Assembly (NCBI RefSeq): GCF_014203225.1 | Contig: NZ_JACHIO010000008.1 | Coordinates: 186,001 to 250,000 of the forward strand | Origin: Granulicella mallensis | GTDB taxonomy: Bacteria > Acidobacteriota > Terriglobia > Terriglobales > Acidobacteriaceae | Reading direction: 5' to 3' | DNA length: 64,000 nucleotides | In this document: positions 1-7,726 of the stretch, in pieces | Layout: each line of letters starts with the position of its first letter | How positions within the stretch are numbered: position 1 is the first letter of the stretch | Position numbers and translations under genes: made by a program | Notes under the pieces: model-generated | Databases searched by the model: none | Seen by the model: only the letters and a program-made list of their open reading frames with translations | Told to the model about the DNA's origin: nothing

Positions 1-302
1 ACGGCAGCGGTGAAGACGACGCCGATGAGCAGCCGCAACGCGGTCGACTGACGGATGTGGTAGCCCTGGGTCTCTCCGCGCTGGAAGCGGACGGCGAGGT
101 CCTGGTTCATGTAGGTCTGGACACCGAAGTTGAGCATTCCGAGCGCGGAAACCGCCCCGGAGAGGGCCAGCCATTCGCCGAATCCGGCGGTGCTGTAGCG
201 ATAGATGAAGATCGGCGGGATCACCACCTGTTGAATGATGGAGATGATCTTGCCCGCAAACATGGCTCCCAGATTTTTGAGGATTCGCTGAAATGGGCCC
301 AT
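1..302 (-). CDS. Polysaccharide flippase-like membrane protein, N-terminal fragment
   Basis: About 100 residues are visible, starting MGPFQRILKNLGAMFAGK; the rest lies beyond the left edge. The start is typical of the oligosaccharide flippase (Wzx/MATE-like) superfamily: a short basic cytoplasmic lead followed by a first hydrophobic helix (GAMFAGKIISIIQQVVIPP) and a GFGEWLALSGAVSALGMLNFG stretch, which resembles the second helix of such proteins. The likely role is moving lipid-linked sugars across the inner membrane. The ATG at 302 fits this alignment; an in-frame GTG lies upstream and a stop codon lies before that. The gene is divergent from mutM. Family assignment is inferred from a short fragment, so a different multispanning protein cannot be excluded. 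Confidence 0.6.
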   Translation of the reverse strand, partial: MGPFQRILKNLGAMFAGKIISIIQQVVIPPIFIYRYSTAGFGEWLALSGAVSALGMLNFGVQTYMNQDLAVRFQRGETQGYHIRQSTALRLLIGVVFTAA

Positions 303-400
303 CGAGGCTGAGGTCTCCGTCACTTCCGGCAGGCGATCTATATATCCGGCTTTGGGGTTAGTCTATCGCGGACAGGGCCGGCCCCTTTACTCTGATAGCT

Positions 401-1294
401 ATGCCGGAGTTACCTGAGGTCGAAACCGTTGCCAATGGGGTCGATGCCCGCGTCCGTGGACAGCGAATCGTAAGTGTGTGGACCAGTGGGAAGCCGCAGA
501 CGTTTAAGTCTCCCGAAACTGAGATCGTTGAAACGCTGACTGGAACAAAGATTGAAAAAGTGCGGCGGGTCGGCAAGACGATCGTGATGGACCTGGTACG
601 CGGTGGCAGTGGCACGAAGCAGATTCCCTCCGGGAATGACAACCAGAAAAGCAAGGGCAAAGGCAAAGACAAGAACAAAGGCACGAAAGATACGGCGCAG
701 TTTCTAGTTCATCTGGGGATGACCGGGCGGCTGCTGGTGTCGCAGGCGGAGGTTCCGCTGCCGCCGCATACCCATGCGGTGCTTGCGCTCGCTGATGGCC
801 GTGAGGTGCGGTTTGTCGACCCGCGACGGTTCGGGCGGCTCTCGGTGGTGACCACCGAAGAGGGTTACACGGGGCCGGGTGTCGAGCCGACGACCGTGAG
901 CGAAGAAGAGTTTGCCGGACTGTTCAAGGGGCGCAAGCTGGCGATCAAGGCCGCACTCCTGAACCAGTCGATCCTGCATGGGGTGGGGAATATCTATGCG
1001 GATGAGAGCCTGTTTCGCGCGGGCATCCGGCCACGGAAACAGGCAGGCAAGCTGACGCGGGCAGAGCTTGGCCGCCTGCATGAGGCCTTGCAGCAGGTGC
1101 TGGCGCATGCCATCAAGCTGGGCGGGTCGTCGGTCTCGGATTACGTGGACGCGGATGGGGTGCGCGGGTTCTTTCAACTCGAGCACAAGGTCTATAGCCG
1201 GGCGGGCGAAGACTGCAAAGACTGCGGGGCGGGGCTGAAGAAAATTGTCGTCGGCGGGCGAACGACAGTGTATTGCCCGACGTGCCAGCGATAG
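401..1294 (+). CDS. mutM: Formamidopyrimidine-DNA glycosylase (Fpg/MutM) with in-frame insertion
   Basis: Base-excision repair enzyme that removes 8-oxoguanine and cuts the abasic site. The N-terminus MPELPEVET supplies the catalytic Pro2 and Glu3; Lys59 matches the family lysine near 57; HLGM is at 104-107; DPRRFG and NQSILHGVGNIYADESLF follow; the C-terminal zinc finger has Cys272, 275, 292 and 295. The protein is 297 aa, longer than the usual 270 or so. The excess is a hydrophilic Gly/Lys-rich segment at about residues 70-98, between the strand ending MDLVRG and the strand AQFLVHLGM. Its DNA (about 615-687) matches an intergenic palindromic repeat also found near 34113-34312 and 62017-62091, so the segment appears to be a repeat inserted in frame. 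All catalytic and zinc residues remain, so activity is probably kept. Confidence 0.95.
   Translation: MPELPEVETVANGVDARVRGQRIVSVWTSGKPQTFKSPETEIVETLTGTKIEKVRRVGKTIVMDLVRGGSGTKQIPSGNDNQKSKGKGKDKNKGTKDTAQFLVHLGMTGRLLVSQAEVPLPPHTHAVLALADGREVRFVDPRRFGRLSVVTTEEGYTGPGVEPTTVSEEEFAGLFKGRKLAIKAALLNQSILHGVGNIYADESLFRAGIRPRKQAGKLTRAELGRLHEALQQVLAHAIKLGGSSVSDYVDADGVRGFFQLEHKVYSRAGEDCKDCGAGLKKIVVGGRTTVYCPTCQR
615..687 (+). repeat. Repeat family G copy inside mutM
   Basis: The stretch around 618-654 reads almost identically to one arm of the intergenic element at 34113-34312: a short GATTCCC...GGGAAT hairpin followed by the GACAACCAGAAAA tail and an A/G-rich AAGCAA run. It lies wholly inside mutM in frame and encodes the extra Gly/Lys-rich loop. 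Identity was judged by eye. Confidence 0.75.
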
Positions 1295-1341
1295 ATTGCG
1301 CAGCGGCAGCTACACGCCCTCTACACACCCACCCCAAATGC

Positions 1342-1514
1342 TGTCATCTCGACCGGAGCATGACGGCTTTATGTCATGCGCAGTGGAGAGACCCCTGTAT
1401 TCTGCCGAAGCAGCGATATTGCTTTCGGTTAGGGATATGGGCAGCCTATGCACCCTCAAAATACAGGGGTCTCTCCACTACGGCGCAAAAAGCGCGCCTT
1501 CGGTCGAGATGACA
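1342..1514. repeat. Long imperfect palindrome (family H)
   Basis: Inverted repeat of about 170 bp filling the gap between the converging mutM and ROK genes. The outer arms are TGTCATCTCGACCG and its complement; an inner 19-bp arm at 1383-1401 pairs perfectly with 1460-1478. Single copy in this window. It could act as a transcription barrier between the two genes. Confidence 0.8.
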
Positions 1515-1539
1515 AGGTATGGGTAGTAGAAGAGGCTGC

Positions 1540-2493
1540 CTACCGCCCGTGAGCCTGCTCCGCCGCCACCGCCGCACCAATCACCCGGCTAAGCTGCTCG
1601 TCATCGACGACCTCGATGGAATACCCCTGGATCGGACTCATCTTCACCATCTGGTGCATGTAGTCCTTGAACAGCTTCAGGTCCAGGAAGCGCACGTTAT
1701 AGCCGGTGATGAAGAACTTGCCTGAGCCGGCCATATGAATCGAGCTGGCGGTCGCAGCGGCCAGGGCCTTGTGCCACAGGTGCTTGAACTCCACGCAGCG
1801 CGGGTCGGGATTGACGCGGCGATTGGCGGCCTCGAAGACCTCTTCCGGTTCCATGTCCAGGAATCTAAGCCGCATCGACCGGTGGCCCATGATGCCTTCC
1901 AGATGTCCTCGGCCTCCGCAGCCGCAGTAGTTTTCCTTCTCGTCGAGCGTCACCACGGAGTGCCCGCCCTCCCAGACGCCCTCGGCGAACGGATACCGGC
2001 CATAGCCGATGCCCGTGCCCAGCGTCCAGACGCGAATAAAGTGGTCGAGCTTGTCGTGCTGCGAGGCCAGGCCCGCAGCCATCGCGTCCGCGTCGTTCAG
2101 GACGCAGACCGACGCCGAGATACCGTACGCGGCCAGCCCGGTCGAAACCAGTTCCTGAATGCGCGCGCCCTTGAGCTGCGGAAGATTTGGAGCCTCTTCG
2201 ACGACACCGTTGCGAATCAGTCCGGGCAGCGCGATTCCGACCGCCGAGATCGACTTCTCGTTCCCCTTCGCCACCTCGGAGACCACACGGCAGATCGCCT
2301 TGACGATGGACTCCGTGGGCAACTCGATCAGGGTGCCCTCATCCTCAGAATCGGCGGATACAGCGGAAGCATCGCCTGCCGGATAGCTCGTCAGCTCGCC
2401 GGTAAGCTTGTGGCCCACGATCAGACCTGCATAAACGCGTTCGGAAAGGATGACACCTACGGTCTGCAATGAATCATCCTGGGATTTCGCCAT
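1540..2493 (-). CDS. ROK-family protein, possibly non-catalytic
   Basis: 317 aa with ROK (repressor/ORF/kinase, actin-like fold) features: LNDADAMAAGL at 132-142 with the Asp usually acting as catalytic base, TLGTGIGYGRYP at 157-168, EGGHSVV with His178, and a zinc-loop CGCGGRGHLE at 190-199. Two departures are visible. The ROK N-terminal phosphate motif (DIGGT) is replaced by ILSER in the aligned position (residues 15-19), and the last Cys of CxCGxxGC is His197. There is no N-terminal helix-turn-helix, so it is not a NagC/XylR-type repressor. It may be a sugar kinase with unusual ATP binding or a sugar-sensing pseudo-kinase. It lies upstream of no obvious sugar operon; the neighbour sthA is on the same strand 95 bp away. 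Confidence 0.75.
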   Translation of the reverse strand: MAKSQDDSLQTVGVILSERVYAGLIVGHKLTGELTSYPAGDASAVSADSEDEGTLIELPTESIVKAICRVVSEVAKGNEKSISAVGIALPGLIRNGVVEEAPNLPQLKGARIQELVSTGLAAYGISASVCVLNDADAMAAGLASQHDKLDHFIRVWTLGTGIGYGRYPFAEGVWEGGHSVVTLDEKENYCGCGGRGHLEGIMGHRSMRLRFLDMEPEEVFEAANRRVNPDPRCVEFKHLWHKALAAATASSIHMAGSGKFFITGYNVRFLDLKLFKDYMHQMVKMSPIQGYSIEVVDDEQLSRVIGAAVAAEQAHGR

Positions 2494-2588
2494 CGTTTGC
2501 TGCCTTTCGCTGAGGGGAGTTCACGTCCCACCATCAAAGCCTTAAGTTCTGAGACATTAGCTGGACGAAGGCTCGTCCGTCAAACGCG

Positions 2589-4004
2589 TCAGACGTTGGC
2601 GACGCGATTGAGACCGTTAAAGGCCGCTACCTTGTAGCACTCAGCCAGCGTCGGGTAGTTAAAGACAGTCTCGACAAAGTAGTCGAGCTTGCCCCCAAGA
2701 GCCATCACGGCCTGCCCGATGTGCAGCAGTTCGCTGGCCCCCTCCCCTATGATGTGAACGCCAAGCAGTGCGTGGCTTTCGCGATGGAAGATGATCTTCA
2801 GGCGTCCGGTCGTATCTCCCCGGATCTGGCCGCGGGCGATCTCACGGTAGTACGCCACACCAACCTCGTACGGTACGTCTTCCTCGGTGAGCTGCTCCTC
2901 GGTCTTGCCGATGAAGCTGATCTCGGGGATGGTGTAGATGCCGTAGGGGTAAAAGCTCGGGTTGGAGACGATGCTCTCGTCGCCGAAGGCGCGGGCAGCA
3001 GCGATGCGGCCCTGCTCCATGGAGACCGACGCCAGCGAGGGGAAGCCGATCACGTCGCCCACCGCGAAGACCGTCGGCTGCTTGGTACGGAAGTCCTTGT
3101 CGACCGGGATGCGGCCGCGAGAGTCGGAATCCACGCCCACCATCGCCAGGTTCAGCTCGTCGACGTTGCCCTGCCGTCCGACGGCGTACAGTAGCGCATC
3201 GGCCTGGACCTTCTTCTTCGACTCAAGATTGGCGACCACGGTGCCGTCGGCCATCTCCTCGACCGACTCCACCTCTTCGTTGAGCCGCATGGTTACGCGG
3301 GCGTCGCGAAGGTGGTAGCTGAGGGCTTCGATGATCTCCTGATCGGCAAACTCCAGCAGCCTGGGGCGGCGCTCGATGAGCGTTACCCGAACGCCAAGTG
3401 CGGCGAACATGCAACAGTACTCGACGCCGATCACGCCGCCGCCGACGATAATCATCGTCTTGGGCAGGGTTGTCAGGTTGAGCACCAGATCGGAGTTAAT
3501 GATGGTGGTCCCATTGATCGGGACCTTCGCGGAGGTGGCGGGCTTGGTCCCGGTGGCGATCAGGATGTTCTTCGCCTCGTAGACCGTCGAGCCCTTGGTG
3601 TTGGTAACCTTGACGTGCGTGGCGTCTTCAAAGCTGGCGACGCCGACCAGCATCTCGATGTTGTTGCGCGAGAGCTGCGCTTCGGTCACATCGATCTCGG
3701 TCTTGATGACGTGCTGCACCCGGAAGGCCAGGTCGGCCATCGTGATGCGCTCTTTCACCCGGTAGTTCATGCCGTAGATCGACTTGTAGTTGTAGCCGGA
3801 GAGATGGAGAACCGCCTCGCGCATCGTCTTCGAGGGAATAGTGCCGGTGTTAATGCAAGCGCCGCCGACCACCTCGCGCATCTCGACGAGGGCGATCCTT
3901 TTGCCCAACTTGGCGCCGTAAATGGCGGCACGCTGCCCTGCAGGGCCGGAGCCGATGACGATGAGGTCGTAAACAGTGCCCATAGGCGTCTTGAATATCT
4001 CCAA
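2589..4004 (-). CDS. sthA: Soluble (Si-specific) NAD(P)+ transhydrogenase
   Basis: 471-aa FAD-dependent pyridine nucleotide-disulfide oxidoreductase family member; the enzyme moves reducing equivalents between NADPH and NAD+. Visible: FAD-binding GSGPAG at 18-23, GGACINTGTIPSK at 47-59, the NAD-binding GGGVIGVEYCCMFAALG, the second FAD motif TVFAVGDVIGFPSLAS, and a C-terminal dimerisation domain with GVHIIGEGASELLHIGQ. The redox Cys pair of lipoamide dehydrogenase and glutathione reductase (CxxxxC) is incomplete: Cys50 is present but the second position is Thr55. That is the signature of SthA rather than of a disulfide reductase. Divergent from thiE across an 80-bp gap. A start at Met8 (MGTVYDLIVIG) is also possible. 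Confidence 0.9.
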   Translation of the reverse strand: MEIFKTPMGTVYDLIVIGSGPAGQRAAIYGAKLGKRIALVEMREVVGGACINTGTIPSKTMREAVLHLSGYNYKSIYGMNYRVKERITMADLAFRVQHVIKTEIDVTEAQLSRNNIEMLVGVASFEDATHVKVTNTKGSTVYEAKNILIATGTKPATSAKVPINGTTIINSDLVLNLTTLPKTMIIVGGGVIGVEYCCMFAALGVRVTLIERRPRLLEFADQEIIEALSYHLRDARVTMRLNEEVESVEEMADGTVVANLESKKKVQADALLYAVGRQGNVDELNLAMVGVDSDSRGRIPVDKDFRTKQPTVFAVGDVIGFPSLASVSMEQGRIAAARAFGDESIVSNPSFYPYGIYTIPEISFIGKTEEQLTEEDVPYEVGVAYYREIARGQIRGDTTGRLKIIFHRESHALLGVHIIGEGASELLHIGQAVMALGGKLDYFVETVFNYPTLAECYKVAAFNGLNRVANV

Positions 4005-4082
4005 AAATTATTGTTAAGCGCTGAACTGCGGGCAAACCTTTGCCACCGGTGTCTATCATATGCCTTCGTGCGAGGAGACTTT

Positions 4083-4691
4083 GTGAATACACTGTGCGAA
4101 GTGCTCCGCTACGCCATTACCGACGGTTCGCGTTTCGAAGATGCCGTGACCCGGCATGATGAGTTGATCGCCGATGCACGGCGATGGGCCCGCCAAGAGA
4201 TTGATTTCGTGCAACTTCGCGAGAAGACGATCGAAGCCGGAGAACTCCTGGCGTTGGCGGAGGCGATGGCGGCGATCTTCCGCGAAGAGGGCGGTCACAC
4301 AAAACTGCTGATCAACAGCCGCGTGGATGTGGCCATCGCCGCCCGGGCTGACGGCGTCCATCTGACGGGACAGCACGAGGGCCTGACGCCCGCACAGGTG
4401 CAACAGCTTTATGCGAACGCGGCTATCGTCAGCATGTCGTGCCACAGCCTCGTTGAGGTCGACCAGGCTTGTGCCCTGGGCGCCAGCCTGATCCTGTTCG
4501 GGCCGGTGTTCGAGAAGCGCGTCGGCAAGGTTGTCGTGACGGAAGGCCGTGGAATCGATAGCTTGCGGCAAGCGTGCGCAGTGGCCAGGAACATCCCCGT
4601 GCTTGCGCTGGGTGGGGTGACCCCCGAGAACGCCGGGGCTTGTGTTGAGGCTGGAGCGGCGGGGATCGCAGGGATTCGGCTCTTTGGTTGA
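4083..4691 (+). CDS. thiE: Thiamine phosphate synthase
   Basis: 202 aa, joins hydroxymethylpyrimidine diphosphate and thiazole phosphate to form thiamine phosphate. The TIM-barrel family motifs appear in order: YAITDGSRF, VQLREK, LLINSRVDVAIAARADGVHLTGQ, VSMSCHS, ILFGPVFEKRVGK, LALGGVTPENAGACVEAGAAGIAGI. The reading frame is open far upstream, but the GTG at 4083 is the only candidate with a good ribosome site (GAGGAG at 4072-4077, 5 nt spacing) and begins right where the family begins. No other thiamine gene and no TPP riboswitch was seen nearby, so it stands alone; a TenI-like aminase is a weaker alternative because the substrate motifs of ThiE are present. Confidence 0.87.
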   Translation: MNTLCEVLRYAITDGSRFEDAVTRHDELIADARRWARQEIDFVQLREKTIEAGELLALAEAMAAIFREEGGHTKLLINSRVDVAIAARADGVHLTGQHEGLTPAQVQQLYANAAIVSMSCHSLVEVDQACALGASLILFGPVFEKRVGKVVVTEGRGIDSLRQACAVARNIPVLALGGVTPENAGACVEAGAAGIAGIRLFG

Positions 4692-4852
4692 AGTTCGGCA
4701 ACGACTAAAAACCAAATCGTGATGAAACCGTCCATTACGTAAGCCACTGCGATACAAACCACGACAAAGACATGACAATAAGCACAAATCTTTCTCCAAA
4801 AAGCGGGTTTACACTTTTGAGCATTGTGCCAGCGTGCACAAAGGAGAAAGTC

Positions 4853-6673
4853 ATGCCGTCGACCCAGCGCTTTTCGCTATCCCTCCCTAAAAGTCGCCGG
4901 GTATGGCCACTCGCCTTTGCACTTTTTCTGGCCCCGATGGCCGTTCAGGCCCAGGAGGCACAGATTGCGCCCCCTCCCCAGGACACGGTCGATACCGCGC
5001 AGCCCGATCCACCGTCTGTCGTGGCTCGGATTAGCGTGCTCAACGGGAATGTCTCGCTGCAACCGGCGAGCGTCACCGACTTCACCCCCGCCGGCCTCAA
5101 CTATCCGCTGACGACCGGGGACCGTCTCTATACCGACAACGGAGCCGATGCCGAACTCGAAACCGGACAGGTCTCCGTGCGACTGGGTTCGCAGACCGAT
5201 CTTACCGTCACTGCGATGACCGATCAGCTCGAGCAGTTCGGGCTGGCACAGGGTAGCGTGCATCTGCGCACCTTTACGCTCGACCAGGGAACGACGCTCG
5301 AGCTCGATACCCCCAACGCCGCCGTGACCGTGCTCGGGGCAGGCGATGTGCGCATCGACGTCAACCCCGATACCGACACCGCCGTCTTCACGCTGCTCGC
5401 CGGACAGGCGCAGGTCGAAGCCCAGGGCTTCCGGCAGACGCTGCAGCCGGGCGAGTCGTTGCAGCTTACCGGAGCCAACCCGGTGACCCCGCAAGAGGTA
5501 GAGCGCACGCAGCCGGATGACCTCGACAGCTTCTCCGCCGAACGCGACGACAGCTACCAGGACGCTGCCTCCAGCGAAGAGGCCTATGTCGATCCGAACA
5601 CCATCGGGGCGGAAGACCTCAACGGCTACGGAGACTGGGACAACTCCTCTGCCGATGGCGGGCCTGTGTGGTATCCGGCCGGAGTCGCCGTGGACTGGCA
5701 GCCCTATCGCAATGGGCGCTGGGCCTGGATCGCACCCTGGGGATGGACCTGGGTCGAGGCTGAACCCTGGGGATTCGCTCCCTTTCACTATGGCCGCTGG
5801 GCACGCTTCGGCAATCGCTGGGGATGGTCGCCGGGGCCGCGGGAAACAGGACCACGGGTGAGACGTCCGGTCTATGCTCCTGCCCTGGTGATGTTCGTAG
5901 GCGGCGCAGGCGTCACCGCCTGGTTCCCCCTGGGACCGCACGAGCACTATGAGCCCTGGTATCACGCCAGCGTGCGGTATCAGAATCGCGTCAACGAAAA
6001 CCTTGCCGGCAATGGGGCCGCGGCCTTCTACAACCCTCACGGCAATGGTTCAGGGCAGCCTTCGAACGCCAATCGCGTTTACGTCAATCGCCAAATCGCG
6101 ACGGTGGCCATGCCGCAGCAGTCCTTTGCGAGCGGTCAACCGGTAGCCCGCAACGCATTACGGACGCTGCCACCGCAACTGGCGTCAGCCCCGCTGCTGT
6201 CGCACCCGCAGGTCACGCCGACACGGGAGATCGTGGCTTCGATACCTGCGCGGGCAGTGCCGCGTCAGATTGCACGGCCAGTGCTGGAGACACGCGTTCC
6301 GCAGAGTCAGCCGGTCTCCTCTCCGGCTACATCTTCGGCGAGTGAGGTTTATACAACGGGAGGCAAACAGCCTGTCTCGCCTTCGCACGAGGGAGCGAAC
6401 AACTCCGAACTGCACGCCGCGCCTGCGGCCCGCCCGCTGGTCAATCGCGCAGTGCCTCCGCCGCCCAGCCCGAGCTTCGAGCAGCAACGGCAGGCCATGG
6501 AAAACACCGAGCCGGGACGACCCCTGAGCCCCCGGCAGATGGACAATGTTCGTGAGAATCGGCCGGTGGGATTACCGCAGCAGCAGGCACCGCACTTCGC
6601 GCCACCACCGCCGCACCCCATGCCTCAGCCGGTCGTTCACGCTGCTCCTGCGCCGATTAGTGGCAAGCATTAG
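4853..6673 (+). CDS. Secreted FecR-domain / DUF6600 protein
   Basis: 606 aa. The ATG at 4853 has an AAAGGAG site just upstream and opens a clear signal peptide (basic MPSTQRFSL..., hydrophobic VWPLAFALFLAPMA, cleavage near VQAQ). Residues 55-200 resemble the FecR beta domain (ISVLNGNVSLQPA, LTTGDRLYTDNGADAELETG, GSVHLRTF). A Trp/Tyr/Gly-rich block follows (YGDWDNSS, WQPYRNGRWAWIAPWG, FHYGRWARFGNRWGWSPGP), diagnostic of DUF6600. The C-terminal third is Pro/Gln/Ala-rich and probably disordered. No sigma factor or FecR partner is adjacent, so it is not a classical anti-sigma unit; an envelope or matrix role is only inferred. Confidence 0.8.
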   Translation: MPSTQRFSLSLPKSRRVWPLAFALFLAPMAVQAQEAQIAPPPQDTVDTAQPDPPSVVARISVLNGNVSLQPASVTDFTPAGLNYPLTTGDRLYTDNGADAELETGQVSVRLGSQTDLTVTAMTDQLEQFGLAQGSVHLRTFTLDQGTTLELDTPNAAVTVLGAGDVRIDVNPDTDTAVFTLLAGQAQVEAQGFRQTLQPGESLQLTGANPVTPQEVERTQPDDLDSFSAERDDSYQDAASSEEAYVDPNTIGAEDLNGYGDWDNSSADGGPVWYPAGVAVDWQPYRNGRWAWIAPWGWTWVEAEPWGFAPFHYGRWARFGNRWGWSPGPRETGPRVRRPVYAPALVMFVGGAGVTAWFPLGPHEHYEPWYHASVRYQNRVNENLAGNGAAAFYNPHGNGSGQPSNANRVYVNRQIATVAMPQQSFASGQPVARNALRTLPPQLASAPLLSHPQVTPTREIVASIPARAVPRQIARPVLETRVPQSQPVSSPATSSASEVYTTGGKQPVSPSHEGANNSELHAAPAARPLVNRAVPPPPSPSFEQQRQAMENTEPGRPLSPRQMDNVRENRPVGLPQQQAPHFAPPPPHPMPQPVVHAAPAPISGKH

Positions 6674-6690
6674 GGATGTAGTTGCCAAAT

Positions 6691-6930
6691 TGCGCAAAGC
6701 GCGTTCCCCGGTGCTTCAGCACCGGGGAGGCGGAGGGAGCCATAGCCTTTAGGCTACGGAATTCAGATTTGGCAAAGATGTGGCCTTTAGGCCCGGGCCT
6801 TCTTTCGGCTGCGGACAAAAGGCCCGGGGCTAAAGCCCAATTCTTGCGTGGCCCCTTGTTCCGTAGCCTAAAGGCTACGGCTCCCTCCGTCTTCGTGACG
6901 CTGAAGCGTCACGGAACGCGCTTCGCGCAA
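6691..6930. repeat. Repeat family A, copy 1
   Basis: About 240-bp compound palindrome in the gap after the FecR/DUF6600 gene. It starts with GCGCAAAGCGCGTTCCCCGG and ends with the complementary GAACGCGCTTCGCGCAA. The inside holds smaller hairpins (GCCTTTAGGC, CCCGGGCC, GGGCTAAAGCCC, CCGTAGCCTAAAGGCTACGG). A near-identical element lies at 50281-50528 and a short form at 59169-59285. Confidence 0.85.
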
Positions 6931-6960
6931 TCGAATGCCATGCATTACGAGATGGACAAA

Positions 6961-7569
6961 CTACTCCCCAAACGGATGCGGCCCAGTGATCTTCCAGGAT
7001 TTACCGGCCATGAGTATCCACGCATAGCGCATCCCCACAAGGGCGAATAACAGCTGCAGCGCCGCGAGGCTGAAATGTCCGATGAAGAGTTGGATCAGCG
7101 GCGCAAACAGGAGCAGCGGATAAAGCCAAAGGGGCAACTCATGCGATCCGACAAGAACCAGGGTAGACGCCAGAACGACCGCCATATAGGTCAACAGCGC
7201 GGCCATCACCTGGTAACGGCGCCCGCCGAAGCCGTAGGAGCCAACGCGCATCGCCTTGCCAATGGCATAGCCGACGCCGATCGCGGCGAAGACCATCCAG
7301 GAGCCATTGGTAAGACGGTAAAGGGAAAAATAGACGAGGCCTGACATCGCTGCAGCGAGGACTCCGGTAGCGATAGATCGCAGGAACACTTTCGAGGTAT
7401 TCGCAGCCTGCATAGCATCCACGCGAGCGGCACAGGGTCCGCAGGCACGATGATGGTCCACGCTGAAGTACTCGCCACCCAGCCCGCGCGTGCAGAATTC
7501 GCAGTTCTCCGCGAGGGGAGTAGCGCTACCGTACTCGGCGCGATGGAAGTTAAGGGAATCGAGAGGCAT
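6961..7569 (-). CDS. Membrane protein with N-terminal zinc ribbon
   Basis: 202 aa, not recognised at family level. Residues 23-46 hold two CxxC pairs (CEFC, CGPC) separated by 16 residues, a likely zinc ribbon. About four hydrophobic helices follow (FLRSIATGVLAAAMSGLVYFSL, GSWMVFAAIGVGYAIGKAM, YQVMAALLTYMAVVLASTLV, LWLYPLLLFAPLIQLFIGHF). This layout, cytoplasmic ribbon then several helices, recurs in the protein at 27793-28494 in the same window. It is divergent from the ABC-F gene and converges with the repeat after the FecR gene. Function unknown. Confidence 0.7.
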   Translation of the reverse strand: MPLDSLNFHRAEYGSATPLAENCEFCTRGLGGEYFSVDHHRACGPCAARVDAMQAANTSKVFLRSIATGVLAAAMSGLVYFSLYRLTNGSWMVFAAIGVGYAIGKAMRVGSYGFGGRRYQVMAALLTYMAVVLASTLVLVGSHELPLWLYPLLLFAPLIQLFIGHFSLAALQLLFALVGMRYAWILMAGKSWKITGPHPFGE

Positions 7570-7726
7570 CAGTTGATGTTACCGGGCCGGAGGAGTGAGG
7601 GACATGGCGGTTGCAGCGAAGAATACCAGAGTATAAGTCGCGGCTTCGTCAATTTCCTGAGATAACCGCAGGAGTTTCAGGCCTCAGCCCTGTCTATCCC
7701 ACAGTCGCCGTGAGAAAATATAGTTG

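Noticed and set aside
3312-4082. Long open frame upstream of thiE extending it to 459 aa
   Set aside because: It is the antisense shadow of sthA; thiE similarity begins only at about 4083, where a ribosome site and GTG are found.
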